From: Ancylobacter rudongensis | GTDB taxonomy: Bacteria; Pseudomonadota; Alphaproteobacteria; Rhizobiales; Xanthobacteraceae | DNA length: 64,000 nt | Assembly (NCBI RefSeq): GCF_900100155.1 | Contig: NZ_FMTP01000004.1 | Span: 186,001-250,000 of the forward strand | Reading direction: 5' to 3' | In this document: positions 33,301 through 39,727 of the stretch, piece after piece | How positions within the stretch are numbered: position 1 is the first letter of the stretch | Layout: each line of letters starts with the position of its first letter | Notes under the pieces: model-generated | What the model was told of the DNA's origin: nothing | Databases searched by the model: none | The model's input: only the letters and a program-made list of their open reading frames with translations | Program-made: the position numbers and the translations under genes

Positions 33301-34292
33301 TCTTCGCCCTTGCCGTGCGCGAGGGGCGGGCCGGCGCGGTCGAATTGCCGGGGGGCGAGGGGCCGGCGCTGGTGCATCTGCTGCAGGCGCCGCTAGCGCG
33401 CGGCGAGGGGGCGCCCACGCTGGCCTGGCTCGGCGCCTTCGTCACGCCGTGGCCGGGGAGCCTGAACGTCTGGCGGGCGGTGGACGGGGGCAGCTTTCAG
33501 CCGATCGCCACGCTGGCGGCGGCGGCGGTGACGGGCGAGACGCTGGGCGTGCTGCCGGCCGGCCCGCTCTGGCGCTGGCAGCGCGCCAGCCTCGACGTCG
33601 CGCTCGATGGTGGCCTGCTGGCGGCGGCGAGCGAGGAGGCGGTGCTGGGTGGGGCCAATGCGCTGGCGCTGATCGACCCCTCAGGCGCGGTGGAGGTGAT
33701 CCAGTTCGCGCAGGCGGAACTGATCGGTGCCACGACCTGGCGGCTGTCCGGCCTGCTGCGCGGCCAGCTCGGCAGCGAGGCGCGCGCCACCACCGAATGG
33801 CCGGCCGGCACGCGGCTGATGACGATCGACGCCAATCTGGTGCCGGTCGCGAGCGGGCTCGACATGATCGGCCGCGCCGTCACCTACCGCATCGGCCGCG
33901 CCGACCGCGACCATGGCGACGACGCCGTGACCGAAATCGCCGCCACGCTGGGGCCGGCGGCGCTGCGCCCCTTCGCGCCGGTGCATGCCCGCGCCCGGCG
34001 CAGCGCCGCCGGGGTGGCGCTGAGCTGGACCCGGCGCACCAGGAGCGACGGCGATTCCTGGGATCTGGCCGAGGTGCCGCTCGGCGAGACCAGCGAGGCC
34101 TATGCGGTGGAGATCCTGAGCGGGGGGATCGTGAAGCGGCGCTTCACTGTTTCCGCGCCGGCCGTTCTCTACGCGGCGGCCGACGAGATCGCCGATTTCG
34201 GCGCGGCGCAGACCTTTCTCGATGTCCGCATCGCCCAGCTTTCCGCCGAGATCGGTCCCGGCGCGGCGCTGACCGCCCGGCTGCGGGTTTGA
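30393..34292 (+). CDS. GTA megatron / host-specificity tail protein (gp15)
   Basis: A 1299-residue tail-tip protein, the size typical for RcGTA gp15. A hydrophobic Gly-rich N-terminus (LILGALGGTIGGALFGP), probably membrane-penetrating, is followed by tail-hub segments and a GTA TIM-barrel-like glycoside-hydrolase domain (about 420-740; IGSEMAALT, IGYGADWTEYG, LDFIGIDWYPPLADWRD). A phage-tail_3 type region and C-terminal beta domains complete it. It delivers DNA across the recipient envelope; whether the TIM domain is catalytic is unknown. The ATG at 30393 begins the conserved MATLILGALGG. Confidence 0.92.
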   Translation: MATLILGALGGTIGGALFGPVGALAGRALGALGGSAIDSLVLNPGQRVEGPRLAEFGTMTSTEGAALPRLYGRARLSGQVIWAAPVQEVVSTQTQASGGKGGMAGGTSTTTYSYFGSFAVGLCEGPVTRLGRIWADGRLLDTRALNVRLHKGGEDQLPDPMIEAREPGAPAYRGLAYLVFERLPLARFGNRLPQISVEVERAVGALENAVRAVTLIPGATEFGYEPREVLRVDRPGVYQLENRHVTTHASDFSAALDQLLATCPNLERVALVVAWFGSDLRAGQCLVRPAVERRNKPTQIGIFPLAWEVAGQSRASAALVSQFEGKPAYGGTPSDPSVIAAIQALKARGLKVTLNPFVMMDIPAANALPDPWNPGALQPAHPWRGRVTCHPAPGVAGSPDGTAAAGAQVAALFGTAGAAHFGVASGHVTYAGPAEWTLRRMVLHYAKLAEIAGGVEAILIGSEMAALTRVRSAPGVYPAASAFAALAGEVRAMLGPGTQIGYGADWTEYGAHVREGGAEVRFPLDPLWAAPALDFIGIDWYPPLADWRDGDAHLDAGSFESGHDRAYLAGNLTGGEAFDWYYPDDAARAAQARAPITDGAYAEPWIFRQKDLAGWWSHAHHERVAGVRQASPTAWVPGSKPVRLTEIGCPAVDKGVNRPSAFPDPKSTEGGLPPFSSGARDDLIQRRHLEVSLAGFSASTALNPVAPGLPGGRMIDPAALTLWTWDARPFPVFPRAVDVWADGANWQTGHWLNGRLGAAPLAELTQALAADFGVPDMVTSELRGIVDGYVVDRPMTARAALEPLARAFAFDLVERGGRLALTPRGGRVRAVITDEDIATGEGIAAPSLVRAAEGELPLSATLGFTDGAQDYRRATAVSRRLAGAARAETGMEVAMVADPGLAAGLADMWLQDAWAGRDTLSLTLPPSHIALEPGDLVRLERDGAARLLEIVSIEDRGARSVNARSIDPAVFALAVREGRAGAVELPGGEGPALVHLLQAPLARGEGAPTLAWLGAFVTPWPGSLNVWRAVDGGSFQPIATLAAAAVTGETLGVLPAGPLWRWQRASLDVALDGGLLAAASEEAVLGGANALALIDPSGAVEVIQFAQAELIGATTWRLSGLLRGQLGSEARATTEWPAGTRLMTIDANLVPVASGLDMIGRAVTYRIGRADRDHGDDAVTEIAATLGPAALRPFAPVHARARRSAAGVALSWTRRTRSDGDSWDLAEVPLGETSEAYAVEILSGGIVKRRFTVSAPAVLYAAADEIADFGAAQTFLDVRIAQLSAEIGPGAALTARLRV

Positions 34293-34316
34293 CCGCCGCT
34301 TTCACAGGAGCCCCCC

Positions 34317-35006
34317 ATGAGCGAGACGACACCCCTGCTGGCGCTGCCGCTGCTGGCGGCGGCGCAGGCGCAGAAACATGTGACCCATAATGAAGCGCTG
34401 GTGCGGCTCGACGCGGCGGTGCAGCTCGCCGTGCTCGACCGCACCCGCACGGCGCCACCGGCCAGCCCGTTGCCCGGCGACCGGCATCTGGTGGCGCCCG
34501 GTGCCAGTGGCGCTTTCGCCGGCCATGAGGGTGAGATCGCGCTCTACGATTCCGGCTGGCGCTTCCTCGCCCCACGTGCGGGCTGGCGCGCCTATGTGGC
34601 GGGCGAGGCGCGCAGCGTGCTGTTCGACGGCACCGCCTGGCGCGAGGCGCTCGCGCTCACCCCCTCCGGCGCCAGCGCCACTCTACGCACGGTGGAGGAG
34701 GAACTGACCCTCACCGGCGCCTTCGTCGCCTCGACCCTGCTCATTCCCAGCCGGGCGATCTGCCTCGCCGTCGCCAGCCGCACCGTGACGGCGGTGACGG
34801 GGGCCACCGCCTATGAGGTCGGCATTTCAGGCGAGACCGCGAAATTCGGCGGGCTTCTGAGCATCGCCGCCGGCGCGAGCAATATCGGCGTGATCGGCCC
34901 GCAGGCCTTCTATGCCGACACGCCGCTGCGCATCACCGCGCTGGGCGGCAGCTTCACCGGCGGGCGGGTGCGCCTCGTCCTGTCCTATCTCGCCTTCACC
35001 CTCTGA
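34317..35006 (+). CDS. DUF2793 tail-fibre-type protein
   Basis: A 229-residue DUF2793 protein. The N-terminus LLALPLLAAAQAQKHVTHNEALVRLDA is the strongly conserved signature; the rest is beta-rich (GWRFLAPRAGWRAYVAGEA) with a C-terminal lectin-like half (TAYEVGISGETAKFGG). DUF2793 proteins occur in phage tails and GTAs as fibre components, and RcGTA has a fibre gene outside its main cluster. Here it lies 24 bp after gp15 and is probably co-transcribed. Attachment to host glycans is inferred. Confidence 0.8.
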   Translation: MSETTPLLALPLLAAAQAQKHVTHNEALVRLDAAVQLAVLDRTRTAPPASPLPGDRHLVAPGASGAFAGHEGEIALYDSGWRFLAPRAGWRAYVAGEARSVLFDGTAWREALALTPSGASATLRTVEEELTLTGAFVASTLLIPSRAICLAVASRTVTAVTGATAYEVGISGETAKFGGLLSIAAGASNIGVIGPQAFYADTPLRITALGGSFTGGRVRLVLSYLAFTL

Positions 35007-35022
35007 TCTCCGGGAGCGAACC

Positions 35023-35328
35023 ATGCCCTATGATTCCGCCAAGGACCCCTGGCACCAGCGCGCCCTCTCGCCCGGCGGGCTCGGCCGCGCCGGCGCGCTG
35101 GTGACGCCGAACGACGCCGCCGACCTGCCGCGCTATGCACGGCTGCGGGTGTTCGTGCCGGCCACGCTGGCCAGCGCGGAGATCCGAATCCTCCCCGTCG
35201 ATGCCGCCGACGACGCGCCGCTGACCCTGCCGCTGCCGCCCGGCCAGGTGAGCGTGCTGGAATTCCTGGTGAGGCGCGTGCTGGCCACGGGCAGCACGGC
35301 CGGCCTCGTCATTCATCGGGTCGATTGA
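35023..35328 (+). CDS. GTA head spike base protein (Rcc01079-type)
   Basis: A 101-residue beta-rich protein: MPYDSAKDPWHQRALSPGG, TPNDAADLPRYARLRVFVPA, a PLPPGQVSVLEFLVRRVLATG strand pair and a short C-terminus. The AVTPND-like motif and the VLATGSTA ending resemble the spike-base family of RcGTA, which plugs capsid pentons and carries the spike tip. RcGTA encodes it at a separate locus; here it is in the main cluster. The assignment is from memory of the family, not a search. Confidence 0.65.
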   Translation: MPYDSAKDPWHQRALSPGGLGRAGALVTPNDAADLPRYARLRVFVPATLASAEIRILPVDAADDAPLTLPLPPGQVSVLEFLVRRVLATGSTAGLVIHRVD

Positions 35329-35329
35329 G

Positions 35330-36214
35330 ATGGCGACCTTCGGCTTCGCCCTCGATCTCGCGCGCCGCGCCAGCAGCCCGCCGGCGCGGCCCTCGCTCGA
35401 CGCTTTCGCCGGCACGCTCTATGCCGCCTACGGGCTCTCCCGGCTGGTGTCCTCCTATGCTGGCCCCGGCGTGCGGGTGCGCCGCTCCAGCGACGGCACG
35501 GAGGCGGAGCTCGGCTTCACCTTCCTCGGCGCGCTCGATGTCGCCGGGCTGCTTGCCTTCGCCGGCACCGCCAGCGCCTTCGTCGTCGCCTGGTACGACC
35601 AGAGCGGGAGTGGCCGCCACGCGACGCAGAGCGTGACCGCCTCGCAGCCGAGATTAGTCAATGCCGGGGCGCTCGACACCGGCCCGAATGGCCGGCCGGC
35701 CCTGGCCTTATCCGGCAGCCAGAACTTCGGCATCGCTGGCGCGGCGGACTTTGTCCGCGGTGCGGACAGCGTGACGGTCGGCGTCGTCGGGCAGTCCTCG
35801 ATCGTGGCGGGCTCCGCCGCCTTCTTCACCGCCTCGAAGGGGGTGAACCTGTCCTGGTATCGCATCGGGCTTGTCCACACGCCGACGCTGAACGCCGCCC
35901 GCTTCGCCGCATCGGCGAACGACATCGACAACCCGCCGCTCGCGTTCCGGGCCTACACGACCGGGGCCTGGGGCCGGTTTATCGGCCGGGCGAGGTTCCT
36001 CGAGGGCGGGCTCGACTTCGCCCTCGACGGGGCGACGACAACAGCGGCCCTTGGCACTGCGACGGCGTCGGTCGACAGCGACAGCCTGGTGCGGATCGGC
36101 ATCTCCCCCAACTCCGGCGCTCCGCTTACCGGCCAGATGTCGACACTCGTGCTCTCGCGCGCGCCGCTCGCTATCGCGGCGCTCGACGCCGCCCTGCAGG
36201 GAACATTGCCATGA
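35330..36214 (+). CDS. Probable GTA head spike tip, arabinofuranosidase-like beta protein
   Basis: A 294-residue protein starting one base after the spike-base stop. The first third resembles the catalytic-domain start of alpha-L-arabinofuranosidase B (AAYGLSRLVSSYAGPGVRVR, FVVAWYDQSGSGRHATQ). The rest looks like a LamG/concanavalin-type sandwich (SVTVGVVGQSS, GLDFALDGATTTAALGTA). Phage receptor-binding proteins often carry this module. From position it is the best candidate for the capsule-binding spike tip. Enzymatic activity is doubtful. Confidence 0.65.
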   Translation: MATFGFALDLARRASSPPARPSLDAFAGTLYAAYGLSRLVSSYAGPGVRVRRSSDGTEAELGFTFLGALDVAGLLAFAGTASAFVVAWYDQSGSGRHATQSVTASQPRLVNAGALDTGPNGRPALALSGSQNFGIAGAADFVRGADSVTVGVVGQSSIVAGSAAFFTASKGVNLSWYRIGLVHTPTLNAARFAASANDIDNPPLAFRAYTTGAWGRFIGRARFLEGGLDFALDGATTTAALGTATASVDSDSLVRIGISPNSGAPLTGQMSTLVLSRAPLAIAALDAALQGTLP

Positions 36215-36486
36215 GCTATCTGATCTTCGCCTCGGCCGCCGAGGCGGCGGCCCGCAGCGCGCAGGCGTGGCAGGCGCTCGGCACGCCCGCCGGCGCGACG
36301 CGTTATCTCTGGGCCTGGCAGGAGCATCCGGTCGATGGAAGGGCGGCGCTGCGCATCCCGCCGACGGCGGGCGAGGCGCAGATCGACCTGCCGCAGGCGG
36401 GCTATGAAGGCCTGCTCACGCCCGAGGAGCGCGAGGCGCGGGTGGAAACCTTGCCCGGCGAGGGCTGGAGCGTCGCCAATGTCTGA
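36211..36486 (+). CDS. Hypothetical protein at the end of the GTA structural operon
   Basis: A 91-residue acidic protein overlapping the spike-tip gene by 4 bp (ATGA), so probably translated with it. It has no signal peptide or membrane segment. The sequence (MSYLIFASAAEAAARSAQAW, YLWAWQEHPVDGRAALRIPP) resembles small proteins near phage tail-fibre genes, possibly a fibre chaperone. No family recognised. Confidence 0.6.
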   Translation: MSYLIFASAAEAAARSAQAWQALGTPAGATRYLWAWQEHPVDGRAALRIPPTAGEAQIDLPQAGYEGLLTPEEREARVETLPGEGWSVANV

Positions 36487-36496
36487 GGCGGCGCGC

Positions 36497-36967
36497 CTAT
36501 TCGGCCGCTACCGGAACGCTGCCACCTTGCGGTCGGGGCCCGACGGCCGGGGCTGCCACAGCAGGCGCGGGGGCGGCACTCGCGGCTGAACCGGAGGCAG
36601 CCGCGCCCGAGGCGGCGGCCTTGACCGCTGCCGTCGCGGTGGGCTTTGCCACCATCATCGGCCGGGCGACGATGCGGCGCTTGGCGGTTTCGACCACGGT
36701 GGCGATTTTTTCGAATCGCTTCAGCCGGTCGATCTCGTTGTTCAGCCGGTCCAGCTCGTCGCCAATGGCGCGGCAGATGGCCCGATAGCTCTCGGGCGCC
36801 AGGCGGTCGCGCATATAGGCGACGCCGCGCTCACGTTCCGATTCCGTGCTCTTCAGCACCACCGGGGCGACAGCCAGAAGCGCTTCCGCCTGCACCTGTC
36901 CGGAGCTGCGGCGGGCTTCATCGAAAATGCTGCGCAGATCTTCGACAAGTCGATCTTCTCTTGCCAT
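36497..36967 (-). CDS. Hypothetical coiled-coil protein with Ala/Pro-rich tail
   Basis: A 156-residue soluble protein. The N-terminal 105 residues are helical and charged (LVEDLRSIFDEARRSSGQVQ, IGDELDRLNNEIDRLKRFEK), suggesting a coiled coil; the last 50 are Ala/Pro-rich and disordered. No family recognised. It is divergent from the endolysin gene, with a perfect CtrA-type site between them, and converges on the GTA structural genes. A link to GTA release or regulation is only suggested by position. The ATG at 36967 is favoured over an upstream start at 37036. Confidence 0.65.
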   Translation of the reverse strand: MAREDRLVEDLRSIFDEARRSSGQVQAEALLAVAPVVLKSTESERERGVAYMRDRLAPESYRAICRAIGDELDRLNNEIDRLKRFEKIATVVETAKRRIVARPMMVAKPTATAAVKAAASGAAASGSAASAAPAPAVAAPAVGPRPQGGSVPVAAE

Positions 36968-37058
36968 GACGAGCGGAGCCCCTTGTCCGTAGCCAGCTAT
37001 CTCAAAAAGACTCTTGGAATCCCGGTATTTTTGCAACCGTGCCAGGGTAGTGGAACGG

Positions 37059-37073
37059 TTAACATAGCGTTAA
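37059..37073. promoter_or_regulatory. Perfect CtrA-type binding site (TTAA-N7-TTAA)
   Basis: TTAACATAGCGTTAA matches the full CtrA consensus exactly. It lies in the 148-bp divergent region between the coiled-coil gene (start 36967) and the endolysin gene (start 37116), 42 bp before the latter. CtrA is known to be needed for GTA production and release in Rhodobacter. Binding here is inferred. Confidence 0.6.
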
Positions 37074-37115
37074 TCCCCAGAAAACACCCCCAAAATCTTG
37101 CAGCGGAGCCATGCA

Positions 37116-37913
37116 ATGACCGCGTCGAGCTTCGACGAGGCGCTGAGGCGCGTGCTCGTCCATGAGGGCGGCTATGCCGACGACCCCGCCGATCCCGGCG
37201 GCGCGACCATGCAGGGGATCACCCAGCGTGTCTATGATGGCTGGCGCCGGCGCCATGGCCAGCCGGTGCGCAGCGTGCGGCGCATCGCGCCGGACGAGGT
37301 GGCGGCGATCTATCGCCGCCAGTACTGGGACGCGGTGCGCGCCGACGACCTGCCGGCCGGGCTCGACTATGCGCTGTTCGACGCGGCGGTGAATTCCGGC
37401 CCGGCCCAGGCGGCCAAATGGCTGCAGCGCACGCTCAATGCCGTCGCCGACGGGCAGGTGGGCGAGGCGACGCTGGCGGCGCTGGCCGATCACGAGACCG
37501 GCGCGCTGGTCGATGGCGTGTGCGACCGGCGGCTGGCCATGCTGCGGAGCCTGCGGACCTTTTCCACCTTCGGCGCCGGCTGGACCCGGCGCGTCACGGA
37601 CGTGCGGGCCACGGCCCGGCGGATGGCCGGCGCGGCCGCACCGATGGCGGAGAACGCGCCGGACAGCGCCGGCGCCGCCCGCGCGCGGCCGGCCGACACA
37701 CGGCTCTCGCGCACCCCGGAAGGGGCGGGAGGCCTCCTCAGCGGCGCCGGCGTGCTCGGCGCTGTCGTGGCCGAGCAGGCGGACCGGCTGGCGCCGCTCG
37801 CCTCCCTGGCCGAACCGCTGAAATGGCTGTTCGCGGCGCTGATGCTCGCGGGCGTGGCGCTGACCCTGCGCGGGGCGCTGGCGCGGATCGGCGCCGGCGA
37901 GGCGACACCGTGA
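37116..37913 (+). CDS. GTA/phage endolysin, GH108 family with C-terminal membrane segment
   Basis: A 265-residue muramidase. The GH108 domain (about 5-95) has catalytic Glu17 in VHEGGYADDPADPGGATMQG, then RRQYWDAVRADDLPAGLDYA and FDAAVNSGPAQAAKWLQRTL, leading to a peptidoglycan-binding_3 part. After a Pro/Ala linker comes a hydrophobic segment near the C-terminus (PLKWLFAALMLAGVALTL). No separate holin gene is seen, so this helix may tether the enzyme or serve a holin-like role. The ATG at 37116 has CGGAG upstream. It overlaps the i-spanin gene (GTGA). Confidence 0.85.
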   Translation: MTASSFDEALRRVLVHEGGYADDPADPGGATMQGITQRVYDGWRRRHGQPVRSVRRIAPDEVAAIYRRQYWDAVRADDLPAGLDYALFDAAVNSGPAQAAKWLQRTLNAVADGQVGEATLAALADHETGALVDGVCDRRLAMLRSLRTFSTFGAGWTRRVTDVRATARRMAGAAAPMAENAPDSAGAARARPADTRLSRTPEGAGGLLSGAGVLGAVVAEQADRLAPLASLAEPLKWLFAALMLAGVALTLRGALARIGAGEATP

Positions 37914-38200
37914 CGGCGCTGCTGGGCCTGCTGGCGAGCCCCCTCGGGCGGGGCGCGGCGCTGCTGCTCGCCGCCCTCGCGCTGGCCGGCGGGATCTATC
38001 TCAAGGGCCGCTCGGAAGGCCGGGCCGCCTGCATCGCGCAAGGAGAACGGGATGTGCTGGACACGATCGAGCGCGCGAACGGCGCGCGGGCTGATGCTGA
38101 TCGCCGTAACGCTGATGAGCGCCGGCTGCGCGACGACGACACCTTCCGCCGCGACGAGGGGCGCCTGCGGCGCCTTCCGGCCGATCCGCTGGGCGAGTGA
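37910..38200 (+). CDS. Putative inner-membrane spanin (Rz-like)
   Basis: A 96-residue protein starting at a GTG that overlaps the endolysin stop. The N-terminal membrane helix (about 10-28, GRGAALLLAALALAGGIYLK) is followed by a periplasmic, strongly charged helical region (ERDVLDTIERANGARADADR...) likely to form a coiled coil. This is the layout of lambda Rz. An out-of-frame lipoprotein gene is nested inside its 3' half, as with Rz/Rz1. Spanins fuse inner and outer membranes in the last step of lysis. Confidence 0.65.
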   Translation: MTALLGLLASPLGRGAALLLAALALAGGIYLKGRSEGRAACIAQGERDVLDTIERANGARADADRRNADERRLRDDDTFRRDEGRLRRLPADPLGE

Positions 38201-38279
38201 GGACACCGACCCGACCATCCGGCAGGTGAAGGCGCATAATGCGGTGGGGCGCGAGCTGTGCGGGTGGCGGGGGAGATGA
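38052..38279 (+). CDS. Putative outer-membrane spanin lipoprotein (Rz1-like), nested in the Rz-like gene
   Basis: A 75-residue lipoprotein read in a different frame from the i-spanin, overlapping it by 149 bp. AGGAG precedes the ATG at 38052. A basic n-region (CWTRSSARTARG), a hydrophobic stretch (LMLIAVTLM) and the lipobox MSAGC give a lipidated Cys near residue 26. The mature part ends TIRQVKAHNAVGRELCGW, a segment common in alphaproteobacterial phage Rz1-like proteins. Together with the gene at 37910 it would make a two-component spanin. Confidence 0.62.
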   Translation: MCWTRSSARTARGLMLIAVTLMSAGCATTTPSAATRGACGAFRPIRWASEDTDPTIRQVKAHNAVGRELCGWRGR

Positions 38280-38434
38280 GGGAGGGGTGGCACGCTATAT
38301 CCGCGGGGCGCTGTACTTCCGGCCCCCGGTGGCGCGGGCGGCGACTTCACCTTCGCCGTGCTGTCGCCAATGCACACTTCAAGCAAATCCAAATCCACTG
38401 TCGCCGCCAATTGCCATCGATAATATAAGGCGAC

Positions 38435-38758
38435 ATGGCATTCGAAATGACATTGCGGGAACGCCTCGCCGCAGGTCGGCCTGATGTGATCGCCGACCTT
38501 TATCTTTATCCTCCGCGTTCGGGCGGAAGGTGCCTGAAAATCGGTTTCGGATGGGGCTGTCCTTGCAGCTTGAGCAAGATCTCGGTGGAGGCATGGAGTG
38601 GGTATCCTTTGCTGGCGTGCGAGATGATGCCCGGCGAGCGGCGGCGGGTCGGATTCGTGTTCCTGACCAGTCAGGCTGCGGTGACGGCGCTTTCGACTGG
38701 GGGACGTTTTTACCTGTGGGAGACGGGCGTGATCGGCGAAGCGACCATCGTCGGGTAG
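38435..38758 (+). CDS. Hypothetical protein, EF-Tu domain 3-like beta barrel
   Basis: A 107-residue soluble protein. The order of elements (ADLYLYPPRSGGR, then CEMMPGERRRVGFVFLT, AAVTALSTGGRFYLWETGVI and GEATIVG) resembles the C-terminal beta barrel of EF-Tu seen in small stand-alone bacterial proteins. The base composition is more mixed than in the neighbours, and the gene sits alone between the lysis genes and feuP. A weak AAGG lies upstream. The function is unknown. Confidence 0.5.
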   Translation: MAFEMTLRERLAAGRPDVIADLYLYPPRSGGRCLKIGFGWGCPCSLSKISVEAWSGYPLLACEMMPGERRRVGFVFLTSQAAVTALSTGGRFYLWETGVIGEATIVG

Positions 38759-39043
38759 CCGCTTTGGAAAAGGTCATTGGTTCGTCCGATGTCAGCGTGA
38801 CCGCTTGCTTTGCTGGCCGCGCGCCCGTGATCCTGCGGCCCGACCAGGGGGCCATGCTGCGCGCGACGGTACGTCATTTGCCAACCATGGATGGTGGGCT
38901 AGCCTGCCATCGCAATGAAGTATCTGGCAGAAAGAGCCGCCCGCTCGTCTTCTACTCCCACACCCCGCACCTGACATCCGCCGCCTACGGTGGCATGCTC
39001 AGGCCGCCGCGTGCCCCCCGCGCGGTGTGCGTGAGGAATTGCC

Positions 39044-39727
39044 GTGCGCCTGCTTGTCGTCGAGGATGATCCCGATCTGAACCGCCAGATGGTGGAGGCG
39101 CTGGTCGAGGCCGGCTATGCCGTCGACCGCGCCCATGACGGCGAGGAGGGCCATTTCCTCGGCGAGACCGAGCCTTATGACGCGGTCGTGCTCGATATCG
39201 GCCTGCCGAAGATGGACGGGCTCTCGGTGCTGGAGGCCTGGCGGCGCGAAGGGCGCAAGATGCCGGTGCTGATTCTCACCGCGCGCGACCGCTGGAGCGA
39301 CAAGGTGCAGGGCTTCGATGCCGGCGCCGACGACTATGTGGCCAAGCCCTTCCACATGGAGGAGGTGCTGGCGCGCATCCGCGCGCTGCTGCGCCGCGCC
39401 GCCGGCCATGCGGCGAGCGAGCTCACCTGCGGGCCGGTCATGCTCGACACGCGCTCCGGCCGGGTGACGGTGAGCGGGCGGCAGGTGAAGCTGACCTCGC
39501 ATGAGCACCGGCTGCTGGCCTATCTCATGCACCATGTCGGGCGGGTGGTCTCGCGCACCGAGCTGGTCGAGCATCTTTACGACCAGGATTTCGACCGCGA
39601 TTCCAACACGATCGAGGTGTTCGTCGGCCGCCTGCGCAAGAAGCTGGATGTCGATGTGATCCAGACCGTGCGCGGGCTCGGCTATCTCCTGGTGGCGCCC
39701 GAAGGGCCGCGCGAGACCCCGCGCTGA
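39044..39727 (+). CDS. feuP: OmpR-family response regulator (FeuP-like)
   Basis: A 227-residue regulator: a receiver domain with Asp51 (VVLDIGLPKMDG), acidic pocket EDD at 7-9 and Lys near 101 (YVAKPFHMEE), followed by an OmpR/PhoB winged helix (LTSHEHRLLAYLMHHVGRVVS; SNTIEVFVGRLRKKLD). It starts at a GTG with GAGGA upstream. The kinase gene begins within its stop codon (TGATG). Order next to cyc genes resembles Sinorhizobium FeuP/FeuQ, a pair tied to envelope and osmotic/glucan control. I see no feuN upstream. Confidence 0.8.
   Translation: MRLLVVEDDPDLNRQMVEALVEAGYAVDRAHDGEEGHFLGETEPYDAVVLDIGLPKMDGLSVLEAWRREGRKMPVLILTARDRWSDKVQGFDAGADDYVAKPFHMEEVLARIRALLRRAAGHAASELTCGPVMLDTRSGRVTVSGRQVKLTSHEHRLLAYLMHHVGRVVSRTELVEHLYDQDFDRDSNTIEVFVGRLRKKLDVDVIQTVRGLGYLLVAPEGPRETPR

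Noticed and set aside
30375-33377. A 1000-codon open frame on the minus strand opposite gp15
   Set aside because: It is the antisense shadow of a GC-rich gene: Arg/His/Gly-rich, no domain, no ribosome site, and gp15 is unmistakable on the other strand.
15932-38279. Interpretation as an inducible temperate prophage
   Set aside because: No integrase, excisionase, repressor, replication genes or attachment repeats are visible, and the gene order is that of RcGTA-like elements.
38759-39043. A possible small gene (such as feuN) in the gap before feuP
   Set aside because: No frame with a signal peptide or a good start was found; the remaining frames are shadows.
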